From JAFGBI01 sp964480725 (GTDB taxonomy: Bacteria > Myxococcota_A > Polyangia > Polyangiales > Polyangiaceae), in the NCBI GenBank assembly GCA_964480725.1, contig CAYZQO010000010.1, positions 48,784 through 112,783 on the forward strand: a stretch of DNA of 64,000 nucleotides, written 5' to 3'. The notes beneath the pieces are model-generated. The model was not told where the DNA came from and did no database searches. It worked only from the letters and a program-made list of their open reading frames with translations. Numbering within the stretch: position 1 is the first letter of the stretch; each line of letters opens with the position of its first letter. The position numbers were made by a program, and so were the translations under genes. Shown here one piece after another: positions 51,540 through 60,555 of this stretch.

Positions 51540-52284
51540 GGGTTCCCCCCGATCGTCGCGGCTCATCGCTCGCATCGCTCAGGGACGCGGCGAGGTCAGG
51601 CTCCCGCGGTCCGTAGATGCCCAGCGCCGACCAGGCGCTCCGGTGGACGGCGTCGGCGAAGCTGCTCTCGCGGGCGCGGAGCAGGGGCACCTCGTTCTGA
51701 GCGGGGCGGCCGAAGAACGGTCGGAGCATCCACGCGGTCTGGCCGCCGACCGGCAGCAGTACGGCGGCGAAGGCGAGCGCCGCCGCCAGTCCGCGGGGGC
51801 CGGGCGTGAGTCCGCGCAGGACGATGCCCAACGCCGCGGTCCCGGCGAGCAGGTAGCAGGCCGACGCGGCGAGCACCGACGCGTGGTATCCGAGCGCCGT
51901 GTCCATGGCGAGCCAGAGGCCGGGGGCGCAGGCGAGCAGCACCAGCGCGGCCCGGCCGGCGGCGGCCAGGGTGAGGGTGACGATCGAGCGGAACGGCACC
52001 GGTCGCGCGAGCCCGGCGTTGAAGACGTGGAACGCGGGTGCACACACGACGAGCGTGGCCAGCATCGCGAGCGGGAGCTTCAGGCCCGCGGACAGCGCCT
52101 GCAGGGCGCCTCGCGGCGCCCCGAGGACGGCCCCGAACAGCGCTCCCCCGACCGCGATCGCGACCACCGAGCCGAGCACCAGCGGTCGCAGCCCTTCGTC
52201 CTCGCGGCAGCGGCGGGCGATCTCCGCCGGGGAGCGGAGCAGGTCGTTGGCGACGGTGAGCAGCTCTCCGCTGGCGCCCTTCAC
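51526..52284 (-). CDS. Multi-pass membrane protein of the two-component operon
   Basis: 252 residues from a GTG at 52284 that overlaps the upstream stop (GTGA). A cytoplasmic N-terminus (SGELLTVANDLLRSPAEIAR) precedes about six TM helices (VLGSVVAIAVGGALFGAVLG and others); the architecture is similar to Yip1-type membrane proteins. Unknown function. Confidence 0.7.
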   Translation of the reverse strand: MKGASGELLTVANDLLRSPAEIARRCREDEGLRPLVLGSVVAIAVGGALFGAVLGAPRGALQALSAGLKLPLAMLATLVVCAPAFHVFNAGLARPVPFRSIVTLTLAAAGRAALVLLACAPGLWLAMDTALGYHASVLAASACYLLAGTAALGIVLRGLTPGPRGLAAALAFAAVLLPVGGQTAWMLRPFFGRPAQNEVPLLRARESSFADAVHRSAWSALGIYGPREPDLAASLSDASDEPRRSGGTHAPR

Positions 52285-52880
52285 GACGCACCTCCCAGCA
52301 GCGGCAGCAAGCCCCACCAGACGCGCAGGCAGAGCCCCACCGCGAAGAACGCGAAGATCGCCAGCGCCGCGTTGCCAGACGACCGAGTCAGGGGGCCGCC
52401 GGAGCGCAGCTGTCGCGACAGACCGCCGAGCAGGTGCGCGAGGCCGAGCAGGCCCGCGGCGGCGAGTCCGAGACCGCCGACCGACGCGGCCACCACGGTC
52501 GACTCGATGGTGACCAAGAACAGCGCCGCCGTCGGCGCCAAACCCGCGAGCACCAGACCCGTGATTCCGAGGGCGCGCGTCGCCGCCGAGAGCGCCCCTT
52601 CCGGTGCGATGGGGGCGTTGCCGAGCGCCAGAAACACGAACAGCGAGGGCACGCCGACGAGGGCGACCGCGGCGAGACCGGCCGGGACCCCGGCGGCATG
52701 CAGCCAGAGGGCCGAGCCCCCGTCGCGGGTCCCGAGCGCGAGCCCGTAGACGGAGGCGAGCAGCAGCCCGGCGCCGGCCCGTCCCGCCTCCCTCGTCAGC
52801 GACGCCGGGGTCGCCGTGACGAGGTGTTCGGTGAAGCTTTCGGCGTCGAGCGCGCCGAATCGTCCCAAGAGTGCTGTCAT
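52281..52880 (-). CDS. Membrane protein, first gene of the two-component operon
   Basis: 199 residues from the ATG at 52880. Short cytoplasmic N-terminus (LGRFGALDAESFTEHLVTAT), then five or six TM helices (AGAGLLLASVYGLALG, GLAAVALVGVPSLFVFLALG, AALAIFAFFAVGLCLRVWWG). No family recognised. It heads a tightly overlapping operon: two membrane proteins, an anchored helical protein, a response regulator and a kinase. Confidence 0.7.
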   Translation of the reverse strand: MTALLGRFGALDAESFTEHLVTATPASLTREAGRAGAGLLLASVYGLALGTRDGGSALWLHAAGVPAGLAAVALVGVPSLFVFLALGNAPIAPEGALSAATRALGITGLVLAGLAPTAALFLVTIESTVVAASVGGLGLAAAGLLGLAHLLGGLSRQLRSGGPLTRSSGNAALAIFAFFAVGLCLRVWWGLLPLLGGAS

Positions 52881-52988
52881 GTTGCGATCCTTTCCCTGGT
52901 GGTTGCGGCAGCTCCCGCGGCCACGACGACCATCCTGGACGAGGCATGCGGCACCGCCGAGGATCGACGCGGGCATTCCCGAGGCAGG

Positions 52989-53006
52989 AATGTGGCCGAG
53001 ATGTGG
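52989..53006 (-). promoter_or_regulatory. 11-bp direct repeat, candidate response-regulator site
   Basis: ATGTGGC occurs at 52989-52995 and 53000-53006, starts 11 bases apart (GCCACAT-N4-GCCACAT in the operon direction). It lies ~108 bases upstream of the operon's first codon (52880) and in the divergent spacer shared with the ABC-F gene (53109). The period matches OmpR-family binding sites, so autoregulation by the operon's own regulator is the simplest reading. Confidence 0.5.
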
Positions 53007-53108
53007 CACGCCCGCCGGGGCCACCTCCCCCCGCCGCGGCGCGGGATCACGGCCCGACTTCGTGCTAGGAACCCGCGGCCTTCGGCCCCGGCCGTCGCCC
53101 CGTCGCGC

Positions 53109-55037
53109 ATGAACATCGGCCTCCAGAACCTCGGCAAGAGCTTCGGCTCCCGCTGCCTCTTCTCCGGGGTTTCGCTCCAGCTCAACGCCGGCTGTCGTTA
53201 CGGGCTGATCGGCGCCAACGGGTCAGGCAAGACCACCCTCCTCCGCATCCTGGCCGGCGACGAGCCGGCGAGCGAAGGCGCCCTCACGGTGCCGCGGGAG
53301 GCGCGACTCGGCGTCCTGCGTCAGGATCGCTTCCTCAACGACGAGCAGAGGATCCGCGACGTCGCGATGCAGGGGGACGAGGCCGCGTGGCAAGCGCTGG
53401 CCGAGCAGGCTCGGTTGACCAGCGAGACGAACCCGGACGCGGAACGGATCGTCGAGCTGGAGGACTGGATCGCCGCTCACGATGGCTACACCCTAGAGGC
53501 GAGGGCGAGCCAGATCCTGCAAGGGTTGGGGATCCCGGTCCCGCTCCACGGCGAGCCGCTCGGCACGCTCTCCGGTGGCTTCAAGCTCCGGGTGCTGCTC
53601 GCGCAGGTGCTGATCGGGCGCCCCGATCTGCTCCTCCTCGACGAGCCGACCAACCACCTCGACATCGTCTCCATCCGCTGGCTGGAGCGCTTCCTGGCGG
53701 GGTTCCCCGGTTGCGCGGTGATCATCTCCCACGATCAGAGCTTCCTCGATGGCGTCGCCACCCACGTGCTCGATGTCGACTACGGCACCATCGCTCTCTA
53801 CCCGGGCAACCTGACCGCATCGCTCGCAGCCAAGCGCCTCGCCCGCGAGGGCAAGGAGGCCGAGATCGCCGCCGCCGAGCGGGCCATCGCCGAGAAACGC
53901 GCCTTCGTCGAGCGCTTCGGCGCCAAGGCGACCAAGGCCAAGCAGGCGCAGAGCCGCCTGCGCCAGATCGAGCGGATCGAGGTCGAGGAGCTGGCGTCGA
54001 CGTCGCGACGGGCACCCCGGTTCGTCTTCGAGCCGGTGCGTCCGAGCGGCAAGGACGTGCTCGAGGTCGAGGGGTTGACCAAGAGCTTCGGCGACAACCA
54101 CGTTCTTCGGGGGGTGAGCCTGATCCTGCGACGGCGCGAGCGGCTGGCGGTGATCGGCGCCAACGGGCTCGGCAAGTCGACGCTGCTCCGCGCCCTCACC
54201 GGACGCCTGCCGGCCGACGCCGGCACCGTGCGCTGGGGGCACGAGGTCCGGGTCGGCTTCTTCGCCCAGGACCACCGCGAGATCCTGACCGACCCCGCTC
54301 GGACGGCGCTGGACACCATCTGGTCGCTCGTCCCCGCCGAGACGACCGCCTTCGTGCGGGGCTGCCTCGGTCGCGTGCTCTTCTCGGGGGAAGACGTCGA
54401 CAAGACGGTGGCGGTGCTCTCCGGCGGGGAGGCGGCTCGGCTCGTCTTCTGCTCGCTGATGGTGCAGCGTCCCAACGTCCTGGTCCTCGACGAGCCGACC
54501 AACCACCTCGACATCGAATCGATCCAGGCGCTCGCCGCGGCGCTCGAGCGCTTCGAGGGGACGGTGGTGTTCGTCTCCCACGATCGTCACTTTGTCGGCT
54601 CGTTGGCGACCCGGATCCTCGAGGTGACGGTGGAGGGGTTCCGTGACTTCCCCGGGACCTACGCCGAGTACCTGGCGCGGGAGGGCGAGGACCACCTCGA
54701 CCGCCAGGCGGTGCTCGACGCGGCGAAGGCCGCCCGCCGACAGCAGGAGGCGACCTCGACCCGCAAGGTGACCTGGGAGGAGCAGAAGCGCCGACGAAAC
54801 CGGCTCAAGGAGCTGCCCCGCGAGCGCGATCGGGTGGTGGCCGCGATCGAAGCGGCCGAGGGTCGCCGCCGCGATATCGAGGCTGGCTACTGCGCCCCGG
54901 GCTTCTTCGAGCAGACGAGCGCCGAGGCGCTCGCGGCCCTCCGCGCCGAGGACGATGCGTTGCGTGAGCGCCTCGTCGAGCTGCTCGCGGACTGGGAGCG
55001 CCTGGAGCTGGAGCTGGAGCTCGCCGCCAACGAGTGA
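53109..55037 (+). CDS. ABC-F family ATPase (ribosome-associated type)
   Basis: 642 residues from the ATG at 53109. Two ABC domains without TM segments: Walker A LIGANGSGKTTLLRI and VIGANGLGKSTLLRA, signatures LSGGFKLRVLLAQVL and LSGGEAARLVFCSL, Walker B LLLLDEPTNHLD and VLVLDEPTNHLD, with an inter-domain linker (AEIAAAERAIAEKRAFVERF) and a C-terminal coiled coil (~540-642, KRRRNRLKELPRERDRVVA). This is the ABC-F design (Uup/YheS/EttA), cytoplasmic proteins acting on the ribosome. Confidence 0.94.
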   Translation: MNIGLQNLGKSFGSRCLFSGVSLQLNAGCRYGLIGANGSGKTTLLRILAGDEPASEGALTVPREARLGVLRQDRFLNDEQRIRDVAMQGDEAAWQALAEQARLTSETNPDAERIVELEDWIAAHDGYTLEARASQILQGLGIPVPLHGEPLGTLSGGFKLRVLLAQVLIGRPDLLLLDEPTNHLDIVSIRWLERFLAGFPGCAVIISHDQSFLDGVATHVLDVDYGTIALYPGNLTASLAAKRLAREGKEAEIAAAERAIAEKRAFVERFGAKATKAKQAQSRLRQIERIEVEELASTSRRAPRFVFEPVRPSGKDVLEVEGLTKSFGDNHVLRGVSLILRRRERLAVIGANGLGKSTLLRALTGRLPADAGTVRWGHEVRVGFFAQDHREILTDPARTALDTIWSLVPAETTAFVRGCLGRVLFSGEDVDKTVAVLSGGEAARLVFCSLMVQRPNVLVLDEPTNHLDIESIQALAAALERFEGTVVFVSHDRHFVGSLATRILEVTVEGFRDFPGTYAEYLAREGEDHLDRQAVLDAAKAARRQQEATSTRKVTWEEQKRRRNRLKELPRERDRVVAAIEAAEGRRRDIEAGYCAPGFFEQTSAEALAALRAEDDALRERLVELLADWERLELELELAANE

Positions 55038-55060
55038 GCGTGGACCCGACCGTGGGATGC

Positions 55061-55091
55061 GGTGGCTCTCCCTGGAACGGGGAGAGCCACC
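55061..55091. terminator. Bidirectional hairpin between convergent genes
   Basis: A perfect 12-bp stem (55061-55072 with 55080-55091) with a 7-base loop tggaacg. It lies between the stop of the ABC-F gene (55037, plus) and the stop of the metalloprotease gene (55104, minus), the expected place for a shared terminator. Neither side has a T-tract. Confidence 0.65.
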
Positions 55092-55103
55092 ACCCGCCGA
55101 GGA

Positions 55104-58100
55104 CTACCTCACCTCGACATGGGACCACGGGTAGCTGCCGCGGACGTAGAGGTAGTACCCCTCGTCCACGGCCGGGGGATAGCTCCCCGAGCTGAGCCAG
55201 CGGTTCGAGATGTCGACGCCGTTGAGGTTCACCTCTGCCATCTCCCAGGTGTTGATGGTGGTTCCGGCGTTGCCGCTGAAGAAGTAGCAGGCGTTCATGA
55301 CACCCTCCTTCATGAATGGAACGTTCGCGTGCACGACGCTGTCGCAGCCGCTGGGGCAGGTGCATCCGCTCGGGCATGCGCCGCAGTCTTGCGGACAGCT
55401 GCCGCAGTTCTCGGACGCGTCGCAGGTCCCGTCGCCGCAGAACGGCTCGACTCCCGCGGACCGGAACTCGAGGTAGTTCACGTTGAGGTAGTTGGTGAGC
55501 ATGTACAGGCGAACGACGTGGTCGCCCGCGCTGAGCGGAATGCCGTTCACCGTGACGTCCTGGTAGGCCTGCCAGCCACCTGCCGGGACCGCCAGCGGGC
55601 CACTGACGTCGACGCCGTCGATCTCGAGGCGGAAGCGCTTGCCGGTGACGGCGGACGCGACGCGGGCAACGACATCGAACGATTGCGCGGTCGGCACGGT
55701 GATGTCGTACTCGAGCCACTCACCGGCATCGATCCAGCCGACGTTGCAGCCACCGCCAGCGCTGTCACCGGTGACCTCCTTGTCCACGTCGTCACCCGTG
55801 TCGCAGCCGCCGCCCTGGTTGCCCGGGGTCGTATCGTGGTAACGGACGTAGTCTTCCGCTTCGATCCGGGCGGGCACCGTGACGCCGCCGGGGGAGTCTC
55901 CCGGCTGAGCGTAGACGGTGATGTCGTCGATCATGAAACCCGGCCGAAAGTTATCGCCGGGCATCCCTGCATCGAAGGCGAGCTGGAGCTGGATGTCCGC
56001 CGGACCCGAGGCGGGCATGAGGTCCGAGACCTCGAAGCGGAGCTCCTGCCAGGCCGTCGTCTCGCTCAACGGCGCTCCGGTGCCGTAGTTGCTCGCCACG
56101 ATCTCGAAGGGGCTGCCATTCACGGCCAGCAGCACCTCCACGAAGTCGGTGCCGTGGCCCTCGGTTCGCAGGGTGTAGTTGAAGCCGAGGTCCACCACGA
56201 CCGGGTTGGCGATCTCGATCACGGGGGAGGAAATCGTGTGTCGATCGGGGACGCCCGTGTCGTGGCTGCAATTGTCGTCCTTGCCATAGTAGAGGCTGCC
56301 CGGGGACGAGTGGCCCGGTAGGTCGTCCAGGCACGCCGTCGACCGATGCCAGAGATTCTCCAGCCCTGCGTCGACAGAGTAGCCCTCCAGTCCGTCAGTG
56401 AAGGTGGCCGTGTAGATCGGAGCCGGAACGCCGACCCGCAGCGTCGCCTCGCGGCTCACCGTACCGATCCCCGAGCTCTGGTTCACGAAGTCGATCGTGG
56501 CGTTGTGGCTCCCGTCGGCAAGGAGCGCGGCTGCCGCCTGATCGATCGACACCGTGACGGTGGCTTGCTCCCCGAGCGGGATGGTTCCGCTGGGGCTGTC
56601 CACGCTCAACCAGGGAGCGCCGGGGGCGATCGCCACTGAGTAAGCGAGGTTCGCCTGGGGGCCGAGGTTGTGGAGCGTGTAGCTGACGCTGCCCGGCTCG
56701 AAGGGGCCGTCGCTCGGGCCCCCTGCGGCGAAGGCCGCGCCCTGCACGACGAGCCCGTCGACGATGGGCGGGCAGTCCATGCCGTGCAGCTGGAACGCCG
56801 AACAGATCTCCTCGTAGTGGGGAGTCCCGTTCTCCAGCATCCCATCGTCGTCGTCGAGCGTGAGTAGGTCGACGGCGATGGTCGAATCGATGCCGCTGCC
56901 AGTGTGCATCGGGATGGAGCTGAGGGCGAGCGAGCGGATGATGTCATCGGCGTCTTCGGGCTCCGTGACGTCCAGGTTCTGCCAGATGTCCCAGATGGTG
57001 CCCGAGAGCAGCGCTCCGCAATCGTTCACGCCGGGCCCGCAGGACGAGCACTCGGTTTCGCTGAACTCACAGAAGCGATCGGCGAGGCGCATCGGCTCGC
57101 CGCACACGAGGTCGTAGCCGATGCCGAGCCGCGGATCCTTGGTGAAGAGCAGCGCGACGGTGTCCGCCATGCCCTCGCCGTACTCGGCCTGCCCGCTGCC
57201 GGCCACGTCGATGAGGTGGTGCCCATACTCGTGGTGCACGATGGTGCCTATCGCCGTGTTCGCCCGCTCCGCGGTGCGCTGGCAGAAGTTGATGCTGGCC
57301 GGATACCGATCGCCGTCGTACCAGGCGCCGCCCGTGCCCGGGCAGAGGTCGTTGATGGATTCGCCCGTCCGGTTGACGTTGATCTGGAAGCCCAGCTCGT
57401 CCGAAATCACCGGGTACTCCGGGACATGGTCGAGGACCAGGGCACGAATCTCATTCGCGTGCTTGTACGCGTTGAGCTGCGCCAGCACGAGCTCGGGGGG
57501 ATTGGCCGGATCCTCGTGCAGGAAGTTGGCCGGACCCGGCGGGGTGACCGTGAGCGACAGCAAGGCGGGGTTGCCGCTGGCATCGTTGACCGTGAAGTAC
57601 TGCCCCGTGATGGCGGACGTGACGGTCACCGTGCCGCTCCCCGACTCCACGATGGAGAAGGCTCCGGTCGCGTCGGTGGTGGCATCTCCCGCTGTGGAGG
57701 TGACCCGGATGTCGGGCAGCGGCTCGACCGCCAGCGTGCCGCACTCCATGGCCTCCGTGCCCGCAACGACCACCCCTTCAACCCTCCCGTCGACGTTGAA
57801 GTGGAGATTGCTCTCGATGTAGAGGACGTCGCCCGTCTCCGCGTCGGCCACGAACGTCCATTTGCCGGGTCCAGTCGCGGCGTGCGCCGTGTACGTCACC
57901 GCCATCCGGGGCGCGACGACTTGGTCCCCGACGCCAGCGAAGACCGTGGGCGTCGGGGTGCTGAAGTTCGTGAGGGCGGGCGGTGCGGGGAGGCGCTGCC
58001 GGGCTAGCGCGGGGCTCTTGCGCAGCGCGAGGAGGGACTTGTCCGGGTCGGCTGGAGGCGTCCGCAGGGTGGCTGGCGCCCGGAACCGGCCCAGGGGGCG

Positions 58101-58646
58101 CAGATCCGTGTTGGCCCAGACGACTGGGTTGTCGCCGTCTTGACGGACGAGGGTGCGCAGACCCGCGCGGAAGACCGGGATCCCGTCCCGCTGCTGGTCG
58201 TAGGCGTAGAGACGAAACTTGTGCCTGCCCGTGGTGGGGTCGAACATCAGACCGATGCCATCCGCAGCGGACGCGGCGCCGCCTTTGAGCTGTCTCGCGA
58301 CCTGGGGCTGGGCAGCGTGGCGCCCCTTCGTGGGCACGAGGTCGCCCGGAGCGACGCCAAGCGCTGCGGCGCTGGTCTGCCTGAACTTCTCCGCAGCGGA
58401 CTCCGGCGTGGGGCCCGTTCCCACGACGCCGTAGACGCGCCGGACCCGGCTGCCCTGGACCCGGGCGTGGGCGCTGGGGTGTACGGCTTTCAGCTGGGTC
58501 ACGGCCTGCCGAACCGAGTCGGTCTCCACCGGTTCTCGGCTTCCGGCGGCGGGTCCTTGGTCACCGGCGCTGCAGCCGATGAGGCCCGTGAGCGCCCCCA
58601 ACGTGACGCACCACGTGCCGGCACGAACTGTTCTCTTGGTTGCCAT
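55104..58646 (-). CDS. Secreted HEYGH metalloprotease with CBM6 domain
   Basis: 1180 residues from the ATG at 58646, preceded by GGAG at eight bases; an ATG at 58661 is in frame. Lipobox LTGLIGC, a propeptide-like region (~60-270), a carboxypeptidase-regulatory-like domain (~300-345), the protease domain with IVHHEYGHHLID (~472) and downstream EGMAD (third zinc ligand Glu), and a region rich in Cys. Beta-sandwich/MAM-like region ~740-920, CBM6 ~925-1061 (RIEAEDYVRYHDT ... VNYLEF), then CGDGTCDASENCGSCPQDCG repeats and a C-terminal beta domain. A gluzincin, thermolysin/fungalysin-like; secreted proteolysis is expected. Confidence 0.88.
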   Translation of the reverse strand: MATKRTVRAGTWCVTLGALTGLIGCSAGDQGPAAGSREPVETDSVRQAVTQLKAVHPSAHARVQGSRVRRVYGVVGTGPTPESAAEKFRQTSAAALGVAPGDLVPTKGRHAAQPQVARQLKGGAASAADGIGLMFDPTTGRHKFRLYAYDQQRDGIPVFRAGLRTLVRQDGDNPVVWANTDLRPLGRFRAPATLRTPPADPDKSLLALRKSPALARQRLPAPPALTNFSTPTPTVFAGVGDQVVAPRMAVTYTAHAATGPGKWTFVADAETGDVLYIESNLHFNVDGRVEGVVVAGTEAMECGTLAVEPLPDIRVTSTAGDATTDATGAFSIVESGSGTVTVTSAITGQYFTVNDASGNPALLSLTVTPPGPANFLHEDPANPPELVLAQLNAYKHANEIRALVLDHVPEYPVISDELGFQINVNRTGESINDLCPGTGGAWYDGDRYPASINFCQRTAERANTAIGTIVHHEYGHHLIDVAGSGQAEYGEGMADTVALLFTKDPRLGIGYDLVCGEPMRLADRFCEFSETECSSCGPGVNDCGALLSGTIWDIWQNLDVTEPEDADDIIRSLALSSIPMHTGSGIDSTIAVDLLTLDDDDGMLENGTPHYEEICSAFQLHGMDCPPIVDGLVVQGAAFAAGGPSDGPFEPGSVSYTLHNLGPQANLAYSVAIAPGAPWLSVDSPSGTIPLGEQATVTVSIDQAAAALLADGSHNATIDFVNQSSGIGTVSREATLRVGVPAPIYTATFTDGLEGYSVDAGLENLWHRSTACLDDLPGHSSPGSLYYGKDDNCSHDTGVPDRHTISSPVIEIANPVVVDLGFNYTLRTEGHGTDFVEVLLAVNGSPFEIVASNYGTGAPLSETTAWQELRFEVSDLMPASGPADIQLQLAFDAGMPGDNFRPGFMIDDITVYAQPGDSPGGVTVPARIEAEDYVRYHDTTPGNQGGGCDTGDDVDKEVTGDSAGGGCNVGWIDAGEWLEYDITVPTAQSFDVVARVASAVTGKRFRLEIDGVDVSGPLAVPAGGWQAYQDVTVNGIPLSAGDHVVRLYMLTNYLNVNYLEFRSAGVEPFCGDGTCDASENCGSCPQDCGACPSGCTCPSGCDSVVHANVPFMKEGVMNACYFFSGNAGTTINTWEMAEVNLNGVDISNRWLSSGSYPPAVDEGYYLYVRGSYPWSHVEVR

Positions 58647-59376
58647 CCTGTATCGCTCCATTGTCTTCTCTGCTTCGAATTCGAGGAGCGGGAAAGAGGG
58701 GGGAAGCAAGCGCTGACGCGTTCGCTTCGCGTTCACGACGGTGAACACCGCCCTCACCGGGCGACGGCGTGTGACGCACCACCCCGCTTGTCCTGCTGCT
58801 CCAATCCTCCGCGCGTTCCTTCAACGTCGGCGCTCCCCGGCGCCGGCGTTGGCCCGAAACCCGATTCCGAGCCGCGAGCGCCCGGACCGTACCGCCGGTG
58901 ACGGCGTCTGGCCAGCGATCGCTCGACCGGGATCAGCGGGTTGCGAGGGCGCCCGGCGCCCGGTGCGGCGCAGAGCCAGGGTTCGCCGCCTCCAGGCCAG
59001 GTCATCACGCGGCGCGACACGCGTGACCACGGACGACGCGCTCGAGAAGGCGTTGGACGAGGAGGAATGCCGACGGTACCGCCCGCGGCACGTTCTGATT
59101 CGGCCTGCACGTGCGCGCGCCCGCCGTCCAGACGGTGGCGCTGGCGTTGTTCGTGGGCTGCATGGCGACGGTCTGCTGGGCCGGTGGCCGAGGGGCCGGC
59201 GGGGCGCTCATCTCCCTCTTCGCCTGGGAAGGCCTGACCCTATCGTCGGCGACCCGGACCTCGACGGTGACGAGCGCGACGTCGGAGAGCGTCTTCAGGA
59301 GCTCCACCACATCGGCGAGACCACGGCAGCGGACGAGCGCACCGGCCCTCGCGGCGCCGGGCGCGGCCGCACCCGC
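58647..59376. other. 730-base region with no confident gene
   Basis: Between the metalloprotease start and the DUF3616-like stop. It contains the inverted repeat at 58731-58746. From 59111 a plus-strand frame opens with a signal-like APAVQTVALALFVGCMATV; from 59023 another starts with TTDDALEKALDEEECRRYRP; and a minus-strand frame at 59005-59310 is also open. None shows a family match and they contradict one another, so no CDS is called. Confidence 0.4.
58731..58746. promoter_or_regulatory. Inverted repeat upstream of the metalloprotease
   Basis: GTTCAC-gacg-GTGAAC, a perfect 6-bp dyad with a 4-base spacer, 85 bases upstream of the metalloprotease start codon at 58646. Consistent with an operator for a dimeric regulator; no direct evidence. 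Confidence 0.4.
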
Positions 59377-60459
59377 TCACCCCGGCTCGATCCTCCGCCA
59401 CACGCCGCGGAAGCGCTGCTGCGTCGGGTCGTCGAGCTTCTTGCAGCGCTCGCCGGCGACGGTGCGCGCCCCGTCGTCGCTCAACAGCAGAAAGTCGTCG
59501 CGCTCCTCGGGGGTGAAGAGCGCCTCCGCGTTGAAGCCGGGGGGGACGGCGCCGCGGAGCTCGCGCGGCTCGGTGCCGGGGCCGCGCCACTCGAACAGCG
59601 TCGACCGATCGCCGCTGGCGTAGTGACCGGCGGCGATCAGGTACCGGCCGCGCCAGTGCGACAGTCCGCGGACCGAGAGCCCGCCGAGATCCAGGAGCAG
59701 CGGCTCGCCGAAGCGCGCGGGCTCGCCGCGGAGCGCCCGTTCGGGCTCGAGCAACGGCACCAGCAGCGCGCGCCCCCCCGGGACCGGGTTGCGGAACCCG
59801 ATCAGGAGCGCTCCCTCCGGGGTCGCGGTCAGCCCCTCGAGGTTGAGCCCGCCGGGCTCCCCGGGGCCGCGCTCGGCCGCGGCGGCGAGGCCGAGGGGCG
59901 CGAAGCGAGGATCGGCGATCAGATCCTCGAGCAAGGTGCCGTTGGCGGGTGACGTGAGCCTCACCTCGGAGCCCGCCGTCGGCAAGGTGGTCGCGAAGAA
60001 GCGCAGCCGCTCGTCCTTGACCTTGCCCTTCTTGTTGCGCGCGTGAGAGCTGAGCCACACGGCCCGATCGCCGAGGCGCGTGGCGGCCTCGAGGTCGACC
60101 TCGGGGGCGGGAGCGTCGTGCGACTTCTTCTTTCGCTTCTGCTTGCGGTCCCCGCCGAGGTCGAGCTCCGGGGACAGATCGACGGAGTAGACCGGCGGCC
60201 CGCCGCGCTCGGCGTCATAGATCCGGATGACGTTGTTCTCGTCGTCTGCCACGGCGAAGCGCCGGGCGTCGAGCGGCACCGCCCCGGAGGCGTCGCAGGT
60301 GCCCTCGAAGACGACCAACCCAGCCTCCTTAGCCTCGGCGCTGGGCGTGAGCGACGCCGCCTCGCCCGCGAGCGCCGCCAGCCCGCTGCGGGAGGCGCAG
60401 CCGCCGTCGCGGCAACCGCCGCAGAGCAGCATGAACCCGATGGTCGCCAGTCGTCGCAT
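59377..60459 (-). CDS. DUF3616-like lipoprotein
   Basis: 360 residues. Lipobox LLCGGC, then a beta-propeller-like domain: VFEGTCDASGAVPLDARRFA, VADDENNVIRIYD, GLNLEGLTATPEGALLIGFR and GLSHWRGRYLIAAGH, as in DUF3616 proteins (esterase-like phytase-type propellers). Function unknown. A two-unit 11-bp direct repeat (60534-60555) sits 74 bases upstream of its ATG and matches the one in front of the adjacent response regulator, so it is probably a target of that system. Confidence 0.78.
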   Translation of the reverse strand: MRRLATIGFMLLCGGCRDGGCASRSGLAALAGEAASLTPSAEAKEAGLVVFEGTCDASGAVPLDARRFAVADDENNVIRIYDAERGGPPVYSVDLSPELDLGGDRKQKRKKKSHDAPAPEVDLEAATRLGDRAVWLSSHARNKKGKVKDERLRFFATTLPTAGSEVRLTSPANGTLLEDLIADPRFAPLGLAAAAERGPGEPGGLNLEGLTATPEGALLIGFRNPVPGGRALLVPLLEPERALRGEPARFGEPLLLDLGGLSVRGLSHWRGRYLIAAGHYASGDRSTLFEWRGPGTEPRELRGAVPPGFNAEALFTPEERDDFLLLSDDGARTVAGERCKKLDDPTQQRFRGVWRRIEPG

Positions 60460-60533
60460 CCAGACCCTTTGTGGCCCCGGCGACGCGGCACCGCAAGGCG
60501 CGAGCCGGGGCGGGCGCCGGGGGGCGTTTGGCG

Positions 60534-60555
60534 GTTCAGGTGCCGTTCAGCTGGC
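60534..60555 (-). promoter_or_regulatory. 11-bp direct repeat in front of the DUF3616-like gene
   Basis: Plus strand GTTCAGGTGCC (60534-60544) followed directly by GTTCAGCTGGC (60545-60555). In the direction of the gene it reads as two CTGAAC boxes 11 bases apart. It overlaps the last codon of the kinase gene (stop 60536-60538). The same motif in the same orientation occurs at 62636-62657 before the response-regulator gene at nearly the same distance. Confidence 0.6.
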
